Below are positions 10,468 through 20,692 of a stretch of 64,000 nt of DNA, one piece after another. The notes beneath the pieces were generated by a model that worked only from the letters and a program-made list of their open reading frames with translations, ran no database searches and was not told the origin of the DNA. The DNA is from Solibacillus palustris. GTDB lineage: Bacteria; Bacillota; Bacilli; Bacillales_A; Planococcaceae. Numbering within the stretch: the first letter of the stretch is position 1; every line of letters begins with the position of its first letter. Location: the NCBI RefSeq assembly GCF_022549215.1, contig NZ_JAKZFC010000001.1, forward strand, positions 310,001-374,000, written 5' to 3'. The translations under genes were made by a program, and so were the position numbers.

Positions 10468-11433
10468 ATGGAACGTAGTTTATCAATGGAAGTAGTTCGT
10501 GTAACAGAAGCAGCAGCAATTGCATCAGCAAAATGGATGGGGCGCGGACTAAAAAATGAAGCAGACGACGCAGCGACAACAGCAATGCGTGTCATGTTTG
10601 ATACAATCCCAATGCATGCGACAGTTGTAATTGGTGAAGGTGAAATGGATGAAGCGCCAATGCTTTACATCGGTGAAGAATTAGGACTTCGTAACGGCGG
10701 ACCGGAAGTTGATATTGCAGTTGATCCATTAGAAGGAACAAATATCGTAGCAAAAGGTACGAACGGTGCAATGACAGTTCTTGCAATTGCAGACCGTGGC
10801 AATCTTTTAAATGCACCAGATATGTACATGGATAAAATTGCTGTAGGCCCAGAAGCAGCAGGTAAAGTAGATATTAACGCGTCTGTAACATATAACTTAT
10901 TACAAGTGGCAAAAGCGAAAAACAAAGACATCGCAGACGTAGTGGCAACATTACTGGATCGCCCACGTCATCAGCATATCGTTGATGAAATTCGTGAAGC
11001 AGGCGCGCGTATTAAATTTATCCAAGATGGGGATGTAGGTGCTGCAATTAATACAGCATTCGACGAAACGGGTATTGACATTATGTTCGGTATGGGTGGT
11101 GCTCCAGAGGGCGTTATCTCAGCAGTTGCATTAAAATGTTTAGGTGGCGATTTCCAAGCGAAATTAGTACCGGAAGACGAAGAGCAATTAGAGCGATGCA
11201 AAAAAATGGGCATCGACGTGGACAAAGTGTTAATGATGGATGACTTAGTAAAAGGCGATGATGCTATTTTCGCAGCTACAGCAGTAACAGACTCAGAGCT
11301 TTTACGTGGTGTTCAATACAAAGGTTCTTATGCGTTAACACATTCAGTAGTAATGCGTGCAAAATCAGGGACAGTTCGCTTTATCGAAGGGCGTCACAGT
11401 ATTGCTAAAAAACCAAAATATGGTCAAAAATAA
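10468..11433 (+). CDS. glpX: Class II fructose-1,6-bisphosphatase GlpX
   Basis: Dephosphorylates fructose 1,6-bisphosphate in gluconeogenesis. 321 residues with the GlpX signatures [17 protein letters not shown] and DPLEGTN for metal and phosphate binding. It lies between murAB and rho as in B. subtilis (ywjI). Ribosome binding site AGGAGG. A short perfect palindrome, TTCGGTTTTAACCGAA, lies in the upstream gap at 10429-10444. Confidence 0.95.
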   Translation: MERSLSMEVVRVTEAAAIASAKWMGRGLKNEADDAATTAMRVMFDTIPMHATVVIGEGEMDEAPMLYIGEELGLRNGGPEVDIAVDPLEGTNIVAKGTNGAMTVLAIADRGNLLNAPDMYMDKIAVGPEAAGKVDINASVTYNLLQVAKAKNKDIADVVATLLDRPRHQHIVDEIREAGARIKFIQDGDVGAAINTAFDETGIDIMFGMGGAPEGVISAVALKCLGGDFQAKLVPEDEEQLERCKKMGIDVDKVLMMDDLVKGDDAIFAATAVTDSELLRGVQYKGSYALTHSVVMRAKSGTVRFIEGRHSIAKKPKYGQK

Positions 11434-11539
11434 CGTTCAAAAGTATAAATGATTTTTATCTTTATTTAAGCGGGTGCCCAAACATTCGCTTTAAAGAAAA
11501 AAATACTATTTCCACATCATTTACGCTATTATATACTTA

Positions 11540-11570
11540 ATGCCCGGTGATTTTTTACCGGGCATCTTTC
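11540..11570 (+). terminator. glpX terminator
   Basis: TGCCCGGT and ACCGGGCA form a perfect 8-base stem (loop GATTTTTT), followed by TCTTTC. Confidence 0.6.
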
Positions 11571-11671
11571 AAATAAAAGTAAATATACTTCTTCTACTAA
11601 ACCCTTAAGTTTGCACACATTCAAGTGTTATTACCCACAGACAGAAATTTTAAAAAGACTGGAGAAAATTT

Positions 11672-12955
11672 ATGACAGCATTAACAATTGCTCAATTAGA
11701 AAGCATGACGTTAAAAGAATTATATGCTTTAGCGAAGCAATACAAGTTAACAAATGCGAGTAAACTAAACAAAAAGGAACTGATTTTTGCTATTTTAAAA
11801 TCTCGTTCTGAACAAGAAGGCTTCTTTTTCATGGAAGGCGTACTTGAAATTATTCCAACAGATGGCTTTGGCTTCTTACGTCCAATCAATTATTCCCCAT
11901 CAAAGGAAGATATTTATATTTCGGCTTCACAAATTCGCCGTTTTGACTTACGTAACGGAGATAAAGTTTCGGGGAAAGTACGTCCGCCGAAAGAAAACGA
12001 GCGCTACTATGGGTTATTACAAGTCGATGCAGTCAATGGGGAAGACCCTGAAATTGCAAAAGAACGTGTTCATTTCCCTGCATTAACGCCACTTTATCCG
12101 GATCGTCATATCATATTAGAAACAACGTCTGCTAATCTTTCGACGCGTATTATGGATTTAGTAGCGCCAGTTGGTTTCGGGCAACGTGGCTTAATCGTAG
12201 CGCCTCCAAAAGCAGGTAAAACATCATTATTAAAAGAAATTGCTAATTCAATTACAACAAATTACCCTGAGGCAGAGTTAATCGTGTTACTAATCGATGA
12301 ACGTCCAGAAGAGGTAACAGACATTGAGCGTTCGGTAAAAGCTGATGTCGTATCATCAACATTTGACCAAGTCCCTGAAAATCACGTAAAGGTAGCAGAA
12401 ATGGTATTAGAGCGTGCGCGTCGTTTAGTAGAGCATAAGCGTGATGTTATCATCTTAATGGATTCCATTACACGTCTTGCTCGAGCGTACAATTTAGTCA
12501 TTCCACCAAGTGGCCGTACGTTGTCAGGTGGTATTGACCCAGCTGCGTTCCACCGCCCTAAACGCTTCTTTGGTTCAGCACGTAATATTGAAGATGGCGG
12601 AAGCTTAACAATTTTAGCGACAGCACTTGTTGATACAGGAAGCCGTATGGACGAAGTAATTTACGAAGAATTTAAAGGTACTGGTAATTTAGAGTTACAC
12701 TTAGATCGTAATTTAGCAGAACGTCGTATTTTCCCTGCACTTGATATTCGCCGCTCAGGTACGCGTAAGGAAGAGTTGCTTATCCCGAAAGATCAGCTTG
12801 ATAAATTATGGGCAATTCGTAAAACATTCAGCGATTCTTCAGATTTTGCAGAGAAGTTTTTACGCAAATTACGTCCAACAAAAACAAACGAAGAGTTTTT
12901 CGCGAAGCTTGATGCGGATATGAAAAAAGCAACGAATGGTAAAGGGTTGCTATAA
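11672..12955 (+). CDS. rho: Transcription termination factor Rho
   Basis: Hexameric ATP-dependent RNA helicase that ends transcription. 427 residues. The N-terminal helical Rho_N domain ([13 protein letters not shown]) is followed by the RNA-binding cold-shock-like domain with GFGFLR, then the RecA-type ATPase with Walker [11 protein letters not shown], Walker [11 protein letters not shown] and the R-loop PSGRTLSGG. Ribosome binding site GGAG. Confidence 0.97.
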   Translation: MTALTIAQLESMTLKELYALAKQYKLTNASKLNKKELIFAILKSRSEQEGFFFMEGVLEIIPTDGFGFLRPINYSPSKEDIYISASQIRRFDLRNGDKVSGKVRPPKENERYYGLLQVDAVNGEDPEIAKERVHFPALTPLYPDRHIILETTSANLSTRIMDLVAPVGFGQRGLIVAPPKAGKTSLLKEIANSITTNYPEAELIVLLIDERPEEVTDIERSVKADVVSSTFDQVPENHVKVAEMVLERARRLVEHKRDVIILMDSITRLARAYNLVIPPSGRTLSGGIDPAAFHRPKRFFGSARNIEDGGSLTILATALVDTGSRMDEVIYEEFKGTGNLELHLDRNLAERRIFPALDIRRSGTRKEELLIPKDQLDKLWAIRKTFSDSSDFAEKFLRKLRPTKTNEEFFAKLDADMKKATNGKGLL

Positions 12956-12980
12956 AGGATTGAAACTATAAATTAAATAG

Positions 12981-13141
12981 TTGCAACATAAAAATAATCT
13001 TGTTATAATTTTTTAGGTATGTAACGTGCACATATATAGCTGACCTCAAACATTGCTTAGCAGTGATATATTCGGGCTATGTAAGGTGCAGTACGAAAAT
13101 ACTCTGTTCCAGATGGTTCAGGGCGAGAGGAGAAAACGAAT
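12981..13141 (+). promoter_or_regulatory. rpmE promoter and candidate L31 leader RNA
   Basis: TTGCAA at 12981-12986 and TATAAT at 13004-13009 with an ideal 17-base spacer predict a start near 13016 and a 125-base leader. Related blocks AACGTGCAC and AAGGTGCAG occur twice in it. Firmicute rpmE genes often carry an autoregulatory leader that binds L31. I can support the promoter; the leader identity is a suggestion. Confidence 0.5.
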
Positions 13142-13342
13142 ATGAAACAAGGTATCCACCCAGATTACAAAACTGCAACAGTAACTTGCTCTTGCGGTAA
13201 CTCATTTGAAACTGGTTCAGTAAAAGAAAAGATCGTTGTCGAGTTCTGTAACGAATGTCACCCATTCTACACAGGTCGTCAAAAGTTCGCTTCTGCTGAC
13301 GGTCGTGTTGATAAATTCAACAAAAAATACGGTATCAAGTAA
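13142..13342 (+). CDS. rpmE: Ribosomal protein L31, zinc-binding (C+) type
   Basis: 66-residue large-subunit protein. The zinc ribbon is visible as CSCG near residue 16 and CNEC near residue 36, so this is the zinc-containing form, as opposed to the zinc-free paralog (YtiA type) made under zinc starvation. Conserved [10 protein letters not shown] and [11 protein letters not shown] follow. It has its own promoter and terminator. Position between rho and tdk matches B. subtilis. Confidence 0.97.
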   Translation: MKQGIHPDYKTATVTCSCGNSFETGSVKEKIVVEFCNECHPFYTGRQKFASADGRVDKFNKKYGIK

Positions 13343-13349
13343 TATCGTG

Positions 13350-13382
13350 ACCCATTTTCACATTTGTGGAGATGGGTTTTTT
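13350..13382 (+). terminator. rpmE terminator
   Basis: ACCCAT with ATGGGT and an inner CA/TG step, followed by six T. Confidence 0.75.
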
Positions 13383-13636
13383 AATGTTCTTTCAACATGG
13401 TATAATCAATAGAAAAAATGTAATATTATATAGATGATAGTAGGTGCTAATCATTTAGAGTGGGAAGTAGCTATATCTAGATTCGATAAAACAATGAATG
13501 ATAATAATTAACTGCTGATTTAATGAAACAATGTGCTTGGTTAAACGTAAAAATAGTGTTTACTAATAAAGGCAAGCTTCAGCAGTCATTAAAAATAATT
13601 AGAAATTAAAATAGGTCGAGTGAGAGAACATTTTCT

Positions 13637-13680
13637 AAAAAGAGGATGTCCCGGAATTACTTCTTGGACATCCTCTTTTT
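13637..13680. terminator. Strong hairpin before tdk; repeat family member
   Basis: Arms AAAAAGAGGATGTCC and GGACATCCTCTTTTT pair perfectly. The rest of the 13383-13720 gap is AT-rich and holds nothing else I recognise. This hairpin is the near-twin, in opposite orientation, of the pyrG terminator. It may terminate any read-through before tdk. Confidence 0.6.
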
Positions 13681-13720
13681 AGAGGGACTTTTCAGGAAAG
13701 TATGAAATGGGGTATTAAAG

Positions 13721-14293
13721 ATGGCACAATTATTTTACAAACACGGTGCGATGAATAGCGGGAAATCGATTGAAATTTTAAAAGTCGCGCACAATTATGA
13801 AGAACAACAAAAAGCAGTATTAATTTTTACCTCAGGTATTGATACACGTGATGAGGTTGGGACTGTTTCAAGTCGTATCGGATTGCGTCGCCCTGCAATA
13901 GCGGTATTTGAAGATACGAATCTATATGAAATCGTAAAACAGCATAATGAAAAATTGTATTGTGTATTAGTCGATGAAGTCCAGTTTTTATCAAAAGAGC
14001 ATGTACTACAATTAACGCAAATCGTCGATGAATTAAATATTCCTGTAATGGGCTTTGGCTTAAAAAATGATTTCCAAAACGAACTTTTTGAAGGAAGCCG
14101 CTATATGATGATTTATGCTGACAAAATTGAGGAAATGAAAACCATTTGCTGGTTCTGTCACAAAAAAGCGACGATGAATTTACGTGTCGATGAAAATAAA
14201 AAGCCGGTGCGCACAGGTGATCAAATTCAAATTGGGGGTAATGATAGCTACTACCCAGTATGTCGCCAATGTCATACAAACCCACCATTATAA
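13721..14293 (+). CDS. tdk: Thymidine kinase (type II)
   Basis: Phosphorylates thymidine in the salvage pathway. 190 residues with P-loop GAMNSGKS, Walker [10 protein letters not shown], the substrate lid [14 protein letters not shown], and four zinc cysteines in CWFC and CRQC. Typical bacterial/TK1 family. Located between rpmE and prfA as in B. subtilis. Ribosome binding site is weak (GGGG about 10 bases ahead). Confidence 0.96.
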   Translation: MAQLFYKHGAMNSGKSIEILKVAHNYEEQQKAVLIFTSGIDTRDEVGTVSSRIGLRRPAIAVFEDTNLYEIVKQHNEKLYCVLVDEVQFLSKEHVLQLTQIVDELNIPVMGFGLKNDFQNELFEGSRYMMIYADKIEEMKTICWFCHKKATMNLRVDENKKPVRTGDQIQIGGNDSYYPVCRQCHTNPPL

Positions 14294-14441
14294 ACGGTAT
14301 AGAAATTCAAGAAAGTTTCAGCATATAGGTAGCAACAAGCGCTGAATTTCTTTATACTAATATAGGTACATTTTACAATGATTCTATGGTTTGAATCGAT
14401 TGACAATATATATTAATGTTTTGTTTTATGATGAAATTTAC

Positions 14442-14486
14442 TGTTGCTTGAAGCGGAGAGGTGCGACTCCAAGGGCAGCAAGTAAC
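14442..14486 (+). promoter_or_regulatory. Structured leader element upstream of prfA
   Basis: GTTGCTTG at one end pairs with CAGCAAGTAAC at the other, and GGAG pairs with CTCC inside. It lies 47 bases before the prfA start, with a TTGACA at 14400-14405 upstream. No known riboswitch class matches. Confidence 0.35.
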
Positions 14487-14532
14487 TTTTATAAAAACAA
14501 AACCTAAAAATTATCTCTAGAGGTGAAAATAG

Positions 14533-15609
14533 ATGTTTGATCGTTTACAAGCGGTTGAAGACCGTTACGAAAGATTAAATGAATTACTAAGTGATCCGGA
14601 TATCGTTAGTGATTCGAATAAATTACGCGAGTATTCTAAAGAACAGTCGGATATTCAAGAGATGGTAGACGTATACCGCGAATACAAATCCGTAAAAGAG
14701 CAATTAGCTGATACACGTGAGCTGATGGAAATGGAAAAAAATGCAGATATGCTAGACATGATGAAGGAAGAGTTTAATGATTTAAACAAACAAATTCCTG
14801 ATTTAGAGGATCGTCTACGTATTTTATTAATTCCAAAAGACCCGAACGACTCTAAAAACGTAATTATGGAGGTTCGTGGCGCAGCAGGTGGGGACGAAGC
14901 AAATATTTTTGCGGGCGACTTATTCCGTATGTATACACGCTATGCAGAAACGCAAGGCTGGAAAATCGACATTATGGAAGCCACGCCAAACCCTGCTGGT
15001 GGATACAAAGAAGTGATCTTCATGATTAATGGTCAAGGTGCTTATTCAAAATTCAAGTATGAAAACGGCGCACATCGTGTACAACGTGTCCCAGCGACAG
15101 AGTCACAAGGCCGTATTCACACGTCTACAGCAACAGTAGCGTGTTTACCAGAAGTACATGTTGAAGAAGTAGAAATTCATGAAAAAGATATCCGTGTAGA
15201 CACATTCGCATCATCTGGTGCAGGTGGTCAATCGGTAAATACAACGATGTCTGCCGTACGTATGACTCACTTACCAACAGGGGTTGTCGTGTCGATGCAA
15301 GATGAGCGTTCACAAATTAAAAACCGTGAAAAAGCGATGAAAATTTTAGTGGCACGTGTAGCGGATAAACACCGTGCTGAGGCGCAAGCAGAAATCGATT
15401 CTACACGTAAGTCGGCAGTTGGAACAGGCGACCGTTCTGAGCGTATCCGTACTTACAACTATCCACAAAACCGTGTAACAGATCACCGTATTGGTTTAAC
15501 GATTCAAAAATTAGACCAAATCGTTGAAGGGAAGCTGGATGAAATTATTGATGCACTCATTTTAGATGAGCAAGCAACACGCTTAGCGAACTTAAACGAA
15601 AATGCATAA
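14533..15609 (+). CDS. prfA: Peptide chain release factor 1
   Basis: Recognises UAA and UAG stop codons and triggers peptide release. 358 residues. Domain order is normal: helical N-terminus, the codon-recognition domain, and the peptidyl-release loop GGQ at residues 231-233 ([10 protein letters not shown]). Ribosome binding site AGAGGTG. The stop codon overlaps the start of prmC, so the release factor and the enzyme that methylates its GGQ glutamine are translationally coupled. Confidence 0.97.
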   Translation: MFDRLQAVEDRYERLNELLSDPDIVSDSNKLREYSKEQSDIQEMVDVYREYKSVKEQLADTRELMEMEKNADMLDMMKEEFNDLNKQIPDLEDRLRILLIPKDPNDSKNVIMEVRGAAGGDEANIFAGDLFRMYTRYAETQGWKIDIMEATPNPAGGYKEVIFMINGQGAYSKFKYENGAHRVQRVPATESQGRIHTSTATVACLPEVHVEEVEIHEKDIRVDTFASSGAGGQSVNTTMSAVRMTHLPTGVVVSMQDERSQIKNREKAMKILVARVADKHRAEAQAEIDSTRKSAVGTGDRSERIRTYNYPQNRVTDHRIGLTIQKLDQIVEGKLDEIIDALILDEQATRLANLNENA

Positions 15610-16456
15610 AACAATTTTTGAGGCCCTTAATTGGGCTTCTTCTTTTTTAGAGGACAATGGTCGCGAAGGAAATGCCGCAAGATTATTATTGCAGCATGTA
15701 TTGCAAACAAATTATTCTGGCCTAATGATGAAAACGCATGATGAAATTTCAGCAGAACAGATGCAACAATTTACTGCTTATATCGAGGCCCATGTAAAAG
15801 GACGCCCAGTACAATACATTACAGGTGTTGAAGAATTTTATGGTCGTATATTTGAAGTAGATGACTCGGTATTAATTCCACGTCCTGAAACAGAGGAATT
15901 AATTGTGGGAACAATAGAGCGCATCAATCAATTATTTAACAATAATGATTTAACGCTTGCTGATATTGGAACGGGTAGCGGTGCTATTGCGATTACGATG
16001 AAAAAGGAATGTCCCAATTTAGCTATTACGGCAACCGATCTTTCAACAGCCGCACTAAAAACAGCGCAGAAGAATGCGGATAATTTACAGGCAGAACTTA
16101 CATTTATTGAAGGAGATTTAACAGCACCAATAGCCCATCAAAAATGGGATATTGTTTTATCGAATCCCCCGTATATCGCGTTTGATGATATGGCTTCAAT
16201 GTCCGATGTTGTTGTCGAGTATGAGCCGCATAGCGCATTATTTGCTGAAGAGGATGGACTTATTTTATATCGTAAATTGGCAGAACAATTGCCACCACTT
16301 ATGAATACACCAGGTTTGATTGGCTTAGAAATCGGTTATACACAAGGGGATACGGTAGCAAATTTCTTCCGTGAGCATTTCCCACAAGCACAAGTTTCTG
16401 TTGTAAAAGACATTAATGGCAAAGATCGTATGGTATTTTGTGAAATTACTGAATAA
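15602..16456 (+). CDS. prmC: Release factor glutamine methyltransferase
   Basis: S-adenosylmethionine-dependent N5-methylation of the GGQ glutamine in RF1 and RF2. 284 residues: a helical N-terminal substrate domain, then a Rossmann methyltransferase domain with SAM motif [12 protein letters not shown] and the catalytic NPPY. RPETEEL, typical of PrmC, is also present. It overlaps prfA by 8 bases. Confidence 0.95.
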   Translation: MHKTIFEALNWASSFLEDNGREGNAARLLLQHVLQTNYSGLMMKTHDEISAEQMQQFTAYIEAHVKGRPVQYITGVEEFYGRIFEVDDSVLIPRPETEELIVGTIERINQLFNNNDLTLADIGTGSGAIAITMKKECPNLAITATDLSTAALKTAQKNADNLQAELTFIEGDLTAPIAHQKWDIVLSNPPYIAFDDMASMSDVVVEYEPHSALFAEEDGLILYRKLAEQLPPLMNTPGLIGLEIGYTQGDTVANFFREHFPQAQVSVVKDINGKDRMVFCEITE

Positions 16457-16500
16457 AATCTTCTATTCTTGCAAACAATGAGTTGCAAGGGGGAGAGAAC

Positions 16501-17097
16501 ATGTTAAATGATTACGAGATTATAAAAAAATCAAAATGGTGGATTGCTAGCTGGAAGTTGCTCGCAATGACATTTGTTTTATATAGTGCATTAATAATGA
16601 TTCCAACTGTTGTAGCGGATGTACAGGCTGAACGTCAGCAGTTAAATGAACAATTGAAGATACGTGTGATTGCAAATAGTTCATCAAAGGCTGATCAGCT
16701 TATAAAGCAGCAAGTTGTGGATAATATTCAATATTTCATTGAAAGTTCAGACGAGTGGACTGTGGATAATCAAGGAATGGAACGGATTGTTCAAGAAATT
16801 CAAAAAAATTACCCACAATTAAAATTCCGCTATGAATTTGGGGATAACTTAATGCCACCGAAATGGCAATTTGGTGAGTTTTATCCACAAAATCATTATT
16901 ATTCTGTGAACTTTATTATTGGACAAGGGCGCGGAGAAAATTGGTTTTGTTCAGTATTTCCAACGCTTTGTGTACCGAAAAAACAAGAAGTAAGTGAACG
17001 TCCGCAATTTTATTTGAACGAATGGTGGAACAAAAAGAAAAATAAAAATAATCCACAAATTTCAGAAAATTACCCACAGTCACCTGTGAATTATTAA
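16501..17097 (+). CDS. spoIIR: Stage II sporulation protein R
   Basis: Forespore-secreted signal that activates the SpoIIGA protease to process pro-sigma-E in the mother cell. 198 residues from ATG 16501, which has GGGGGAGAG just ahead. One N-terminal hydrophobic segment (residues 18-38) serves as signal/anchor. The SpoIIR core is recognisable from RVIANSSSKADQ and the tryptophan/cysteine motif NWFCSVFPTLC. The C-terminal tail is lysine- and asparagine-rich. The coding DNA holds several DnaA boxes. Confidence 0.9.
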   Translation: MLNDYEIIKKSKWWIASWKLLAMTFVLYSALIMIPTVVADVQAERQQLNEQLKIRVIANSSSKADQLIKQQVVDNIQYFIESSDEWTVDNQGMERIVQEIQKNYPQLKFRYEFGDNLMPPKWQFGEFYPQNHYYSVNFIIGQGRGENWFCSVFPTLCVPKKQEVSERPQFYLNEWWNKKKNKNNPQISENYPQSPVNY

Positions 17098-17393
17098 CGA
17101 TTTGTGGATATAGTACAGAAAAATTTAGAGAAAGAAGCAGAATAAATGGAGACGTTATTATTAACTGTGGATGAATTTGTGGATAATTCAGAAAATTATA
17201 CACAAGCGGTAGATTTATTAAATAATGGGGAAGTTGTAGCTTTTCCTACTGAAACGGTTTACGGTTTAGGGGCAGTAGCAACGGATGAGCAAGCGGTAAA
17301 GAAAATATTTACTGCGAAAGGTCGACCGTCTGATAATCCACTGATTGTCCATATTGGAACAATTGAAGAAGTGGAAGACTATGCTGTGGATAT
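16716..17393. promoter_or_regulatory. DnaA-box cluster over spoIIR-ywlC
   Basis: Perfect TTATCCACA boxes (either strand) lie at 16716-16724, 16761-16769, 16881-16889 and 17178-17186. One-mismatch boxes lie at 16809-16817, 17049-17057, 17070-17078, 17103-17111, 17166-17174 and 17385-17393. That is ten boxes in about 680 bases, far above chance. An isolated further perfect box lies at 18256-18264. My recollection is that ywlC is one of the DnaA-binding loci outside oriC in B. subtilis. Confidence 0.75.
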
Positions 17394-18180
17394 CCCTGAA
17401 GTAGCAAAGAAATGTATGGAAGCGTTTTGGCCAGGGCCGCTAACATTAGTGATGAATGTGAAGCCAAATGTATTGGCAGCTAGTGTGACGCCTGGTATGC
17501 AAACAGTAGGACTTCGAATGCCGGATCATCCTGTTGCACTAAATTTGTTAAAAGTATTAAAAAAACCATTAGCTGCACCAAGTGCAAATCGTAGTGGGAA
17601 ACCAAGTCCAACGAAGGCAATTCATGTATTTGAGGATTTACAAGGTATTATTCCTTGTATTTTAGATGGTGGAATGACTGGAATCGGTGTGGAATCAACG
17701 GTGCTTGATGTGACATTAGATCAACCTGTTATTTTACGTCCAGGCGGTGTGACAAAGGAAATGCTTGAGCAAGTGATTGGTTCAGTATTAGAGCCGAACT
17801 TTGAGCAACAAAAAATTGAATCAACACCAAAAGCACCAGGCATGAAATATACGCATTATGCCCCGGATGCACCGGTCTATTTAATTGATCAAGACAAGAA
17901 TCAAATCGAGTGTGCGGTAGAAAAGTTACAGCAACAACAGCATAAGGTAGCCTTGCTTGCCCCACAAAAATTTGACGATGTAAATGCCGATTATTTTTTC
18001 TCATTTGGGGATGAACATGAGCTAGAGCAAATGAGCGGTAAACTATACGATGCGTTACGTGCATGCGATAAAACGGATGCAACAATTATATTAGCAACTG
18101 TAACTGAGCGAAAAGGTGTCGGTACAGCTATTATGAACCGCCTCGAAAAAGCAGCGGGCGGCAATTGGTATCAACAATAA
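17146..18180 (+). CDS. ywlC: L-threonylcarbamoyladenylate synthase (Sua5/YwlC type)
   Basis: Makes threonylcarbamoyl-AMP from threonine, bicarbonate and ATP, the first step of t6A37 tRNA modification. 344 residues: a YrdC domain with FPTETVYGLG and KGRPSDNPL, SANRSGKPSPT, then a linker (PGMKYTHYAP) and the Sua5 C-terminal domain. The long two-domain form is normal in Bacilli. ATG at 17146 has only a weak AAAGAAG upstream. DnaA boxes overlap its first codons. Confidence 0.95.
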   Translation: METLLLTVDEFVDNSENYTQAVDLLNNGEVVAFPTETVYGLGAVATDEQAVKKIFTAKGRPSDNPLIVHIGTIEEVEDYAVDIPEVAKKCMEAFWPGPLTLVMNVKPNVLAASVTPGMQTVGLRMPDHPVALNLLKVLKKPLAAPSANRSGKPSPTKAIHVFEDLQGIIPCILDGGMTGIGVESTVLDVTLDQPVILRPGGVTKEMLEQVIGSVLEPNFEQQKIESTPKAPGMKYTHYAPDAPVYLIDQDKNQIECAVEKLQQQQHKVALLAPQKFDDVNADYFFSFGDEHELEQMSGKLYDALRACDKTDATIILATVTERKGVGTAIMNRLEKAAGGNWYQQ

Positions 18181-18397
18181 TGAAATCCATATTTTACACG
18201 GATGATGTGTAGAATGTGGATTTTTTTGCGTTAAAGAAAAGATTGAAATTCGTATTGTGGATAACTTAAGCACTTAGGTTTATACACCTAAAAAATTAGA
18301 CTTCAGTTAGCATTGGCGTATTTGAATAGGGTAACGCATACCGTATAAGAGGAATGTATTTTTGTGATTAACAAAAAATAAATGAAAGAAGGCCTTT

Positions 18398-18892
18398 ATG
18401 CAGGAAATTATAGCAGGCATATTAATGTCATTTGATGTAGTGGCACTGTATTTAGTAGCGAATAATGTAAAATATAAATGGCTGCTTGCGAGTTGGACAG
18501 CCTGCTTACATATGGTTTTCCCATTAATTGGTTTTTATTGTGGTCAGTGGCTTGCGGATTTATTAGTGCAATGGTCAAATAGTATTTCGCTGTTGTTATT
18601 ATTTTTTATTGGATTACAATTACTGCTATCAAGGGAAAATGAAAATTTTCCAGCAAAAACTTTACCTATAATCGCAATATTTGCGAGTTTTGATACCTTT
18701 TCAGTAAGCCTATCTTTTGGTATGCTAAATTTAGACAAATACACTTTTATTTTAAGTGCCGGGATTTCGACTCTGATTTTGTCTTATATGGCACTTATTA
18801 TTGCGCAAAAAAATACAATTTTAAAAAATGGCTTGTTAAAAAAATTGGCAGGATTATTATTAATTATTATGAGTGTTTTACTATTAATATAA
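18398..18892 (+). CDS. Diverged MntP/YwlD-like membrane protein
   Basis: 164-residue protein with about six transmembrane segments, in the slot where B. subtilis has ywlD (mntP, manganese efflux). Two halves each hold an aspartate in a similar setting, MSFDVVALYL and ASFDTFSVSL, matching the inverted repeat of MntP pumps where these aspartates bind metal. Overall identity to MntP looks low. Manganese export is therefore an inference from position and the paired Asp motifs. No yybP-ykoY-type riboswitch was recognised upstream. Confidence 0.65.
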   Translation: MQEIIAGILMSFDVVALYLVANNVKYKWLLASWTACLHMVFPLIGFYCGQWLADLLVQWSNSISLLLLFFIGLQLLLSRENENFPAKTLPIIAIFASFDTFSVSLSFGMLNLDKYTFILSAGISTLILSYMALIIAQKNTILKNGLLKKLAGLLLIIMSVLLLI

Positions 18893-18905
18893 GGAATGAT
18901 TGTAG

Positions 18906-19352
18906 ATGAACATATATTTTATTTGTACAGGAAATACTTGTCGTAGTCCAATGGCAGCAGCTATTTTAATGAATAAACATATTCCAAATGTAGAAGTGCG
19001 TTCAGCTGGGATTTATGCTCAGTCTGGAAGCATAATGTCGATTAATGCACAACACGTTTTAAATCAACAAAATATTAAACATAGCCATTCATCAGCGCTA
19101 TTTAATGAACAAGATGCTCAGTGGGCAGATTTAATTTTGACGATGACCGCGGCCCATAAAGAGCTAGTCTTACATTTAGTAAATAATATTGAACATAAAA
19201 CATTTACATTAAACGAGTATGTAGCGCAAGATGTTCGTGATATTCAAGATCCTTATGGTGGCAATATAACCGTCTATGAACAAACATTCGAACAATTAAA
19301 TGAAGCAATTGAAAAGTTAGAGACAAAAATACGTTTGGGGGAACATCAATAA
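18906..19352 (+). CDS. ywlE: Protein arginine phosphatase (low-molecular-weight PTP family)
   Basis: 148 residues with the P-loop CTGNTCRSP: nucleophile Cys7, Arg13, and Thr11, the residue that gives B. subtilis YwlE its preference for phosphoarginine over phosphotyrosine. The general-acid Asp is in QDPYGG. Counteracts the McsB arginine kinase in stress-response protein turnover. It starts 13 bases after the MntP-like gene and ends one base before the chemoreceptor gene, so the three are probably cotranscribed. Confidence 0.93.
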   Translation: MNIYFICTGNTCRSPMAAAILMNKHIPNVEVRSAGIYAQSGSIMSINAQHVLNQQNIKHSHSSALFNEQDAQWADLILTMTAAHKELVLHLVNNIEHKTFTLNEYVAQDVRDIQDPYGGNITVYEQTFEQLNEAIEKLETKIRLGEHQ

Positions 19353-19353
19353 T

Positions 19354-20643
19354 ATGGAAACGAACAAAAAAATGTTTACATTACGTAGTAAGCTTGTACT
19401 GTTTGTAGGGATTTTAGCATTAATCACTTATACAACGAGCTTTCTATTTATCAAGTTTATTCATCCTATGTTTTTTGTACAAACCAATCCACTAATCTTT
19501 CAAATCATTACATATGCGCTAGGGATTTTTTGGTCGTGCTTACTAGCAGCAGTATTTAGTTTAATCATTGTGCGCCCGTTACAGCGATTAGAAAATAGTG
19601 CAAATCAAGTAGCGGAAGGCAAAATTGGTAAAGATGTAGAAATGCCACGAACGAATGATGAAATTCGAAGCGTTGGGGAAGCATTTCAAGCGATGGTCGT
19701 TAACTTACGCAAAATGGTAAGTGGGATTGAAGATAACTACAAGTCAACAGATGCTACGATTGAGGATTTATCTAAGCAAAGTAGCTCCGTAGCGAAAAAT
19801 GCAGAATCGATTTCAAGTAATATCGGGCAAATTTCGCTGGGTGCGGAATCTTCAGCCATGGCCATTCAAGAAACAGTAGAAGCAATTGAAGAAGTCCGTG
19901 AATTAGCAACGGAAGTGAATCACAAGGCAATTGGCTCGGCAAATCGTTCCAAAGAAATCTTATCCAATCTATCTTCGACAACAGAAGCGATTCACGGTGT
20001 AGTATTAAGTATTCAGAAAATCGCCTCCGATAACGAGGATGCGTTAATAAATATTCGTGAACTTGAAAAAAATGCAGAGCAAATTGAGCACATTATCGGT
20101 CTAGTGGGGGATATTGCAGGGCAAACGAACTTACTTGCACTCAATGCCTCAATAGAAGCTGCACGTGCTGGTGAACATGGAAAAGGCTTTGCGGTAGTAG
20201 CTGAAGAAGTGCGTGGTTTAGCGGATGAAAGTGCCAATGCGGTGAAGGGGATTACGACATTAGTACAAACAATGCAACAAAATGTAAACGTAGTAGTAGC
20301 ACAAATGAATAAGCAAGTTTCATTTGCCGTAAATGAATCTTCAAGAGTATCAGAAACGACAGTTGCTGTAGAAGGTATGTCCAAAGCAGTTCATGAAATG
20401 GCAGATGATGTTGTTCAAATATCACAATTAGTTAGTCAACAAATGCAAAATATTGAATATACTTCACGTCAATCACAAGAAGTAGCAGCGATTGCTCAAG
20501 AAACGTCAGCGAGTGCACAGGAAGTGAACGCCGCATCAAACGAACAATCCTTTGCTATTCAGCAAGTAGAAGCATTAGCGAATGATTTACAAAAACAATC
20601 TGCTGAGCTATACAAGATGATTCAGCAATTTGATAACAATTAA
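19354..20643 (+). CDS. Methyl-accepting chemotaxis-type protein
   Basis: 429-residue chemoreceptor with two close N-terminal transmembrane segments (about residues 12-32 and 45-70) and almost no extracellular loop between them. A HAMP domain (from about 70) and a long coiled-coil signalling domain with hairpin tip [22 protein letters not shown] follow. With so little outside the membrane it may sense membrane state or a cytoplasmic cue. The gene is not in this slot in B. subtilis, where ywlE is followed by ywlF/rpiB. Confidence 0.9.
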   Translation: METNKKMFTLRSKLVLFVGILALITYTTSFLFIKFIHPMFFVQTNPLIFQIITYALGIFWSCLLAAVFSLIIVRPLQRLENSANQVAEGKIGKDVEMPRTNDEIRSVGEAFQAMVVNLRKMVSGIEDNYKSTDATIEDLSKQSSSVAKNAESISSNIGQISLGAESSAMAIQETVEAIEEVRELATEVNHKAIGSANRSKEILSNLSSTTEAIHGVVLSIQKIASDNEDALINIRELEKNAEQIEHIIGLVGDIAGQTNLLALNASIEAARAGEHGKGFAVVAEEVRGLADESANAVKGITTLVQTMQQNVNVVVAQMNKQVSFAVNESSRVSETTVAVEGMSKAVHEMADDVVQISQLVSQQMQNIEYTSRQSQEVAAIAQETSASAQEVNAASNEQSFAIQQVEALANDLQKQSAELYKMIQQFDNN

Positions 20644-20646
20644 TCT

Positions 20647-20692
20647 TACACCGGAATTTTAATTAAATTAAAGTTTCGGTGTTTTTTCCGTA
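20647..20692 (+). terminator. Terminator after the chemoreceptor gene
   Basis: ACACCGGAA pairs with TTTCGGTGT (one mismatch) around an AT-rich loop, followed by six T. Confidence 0.65.

Noticed and set aside
14442-14486. Resemblance of the prfA leader to part of a glycine riboswitch (GGAGAG and AAGGG.AGCAA)
   Set aside because: The element is far too short for a glycine aptamer, the order of conserved blocks is incomplete, and the gene downstream has no link to glycine.
16501-18264. The DnaA-box cluster as a replication origin
   Set aside because: There is no AT-rich unwinding region with adjacent dnaA or dnaN gene here; a titration or regulatory role fits better.
18281-18397. A yybP-ykoY manganese riboswitch upstream of the MntP-like gene
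   Set aside because: No room for the paired aptamer loops and none of the conserved internal-loop sequence was found.
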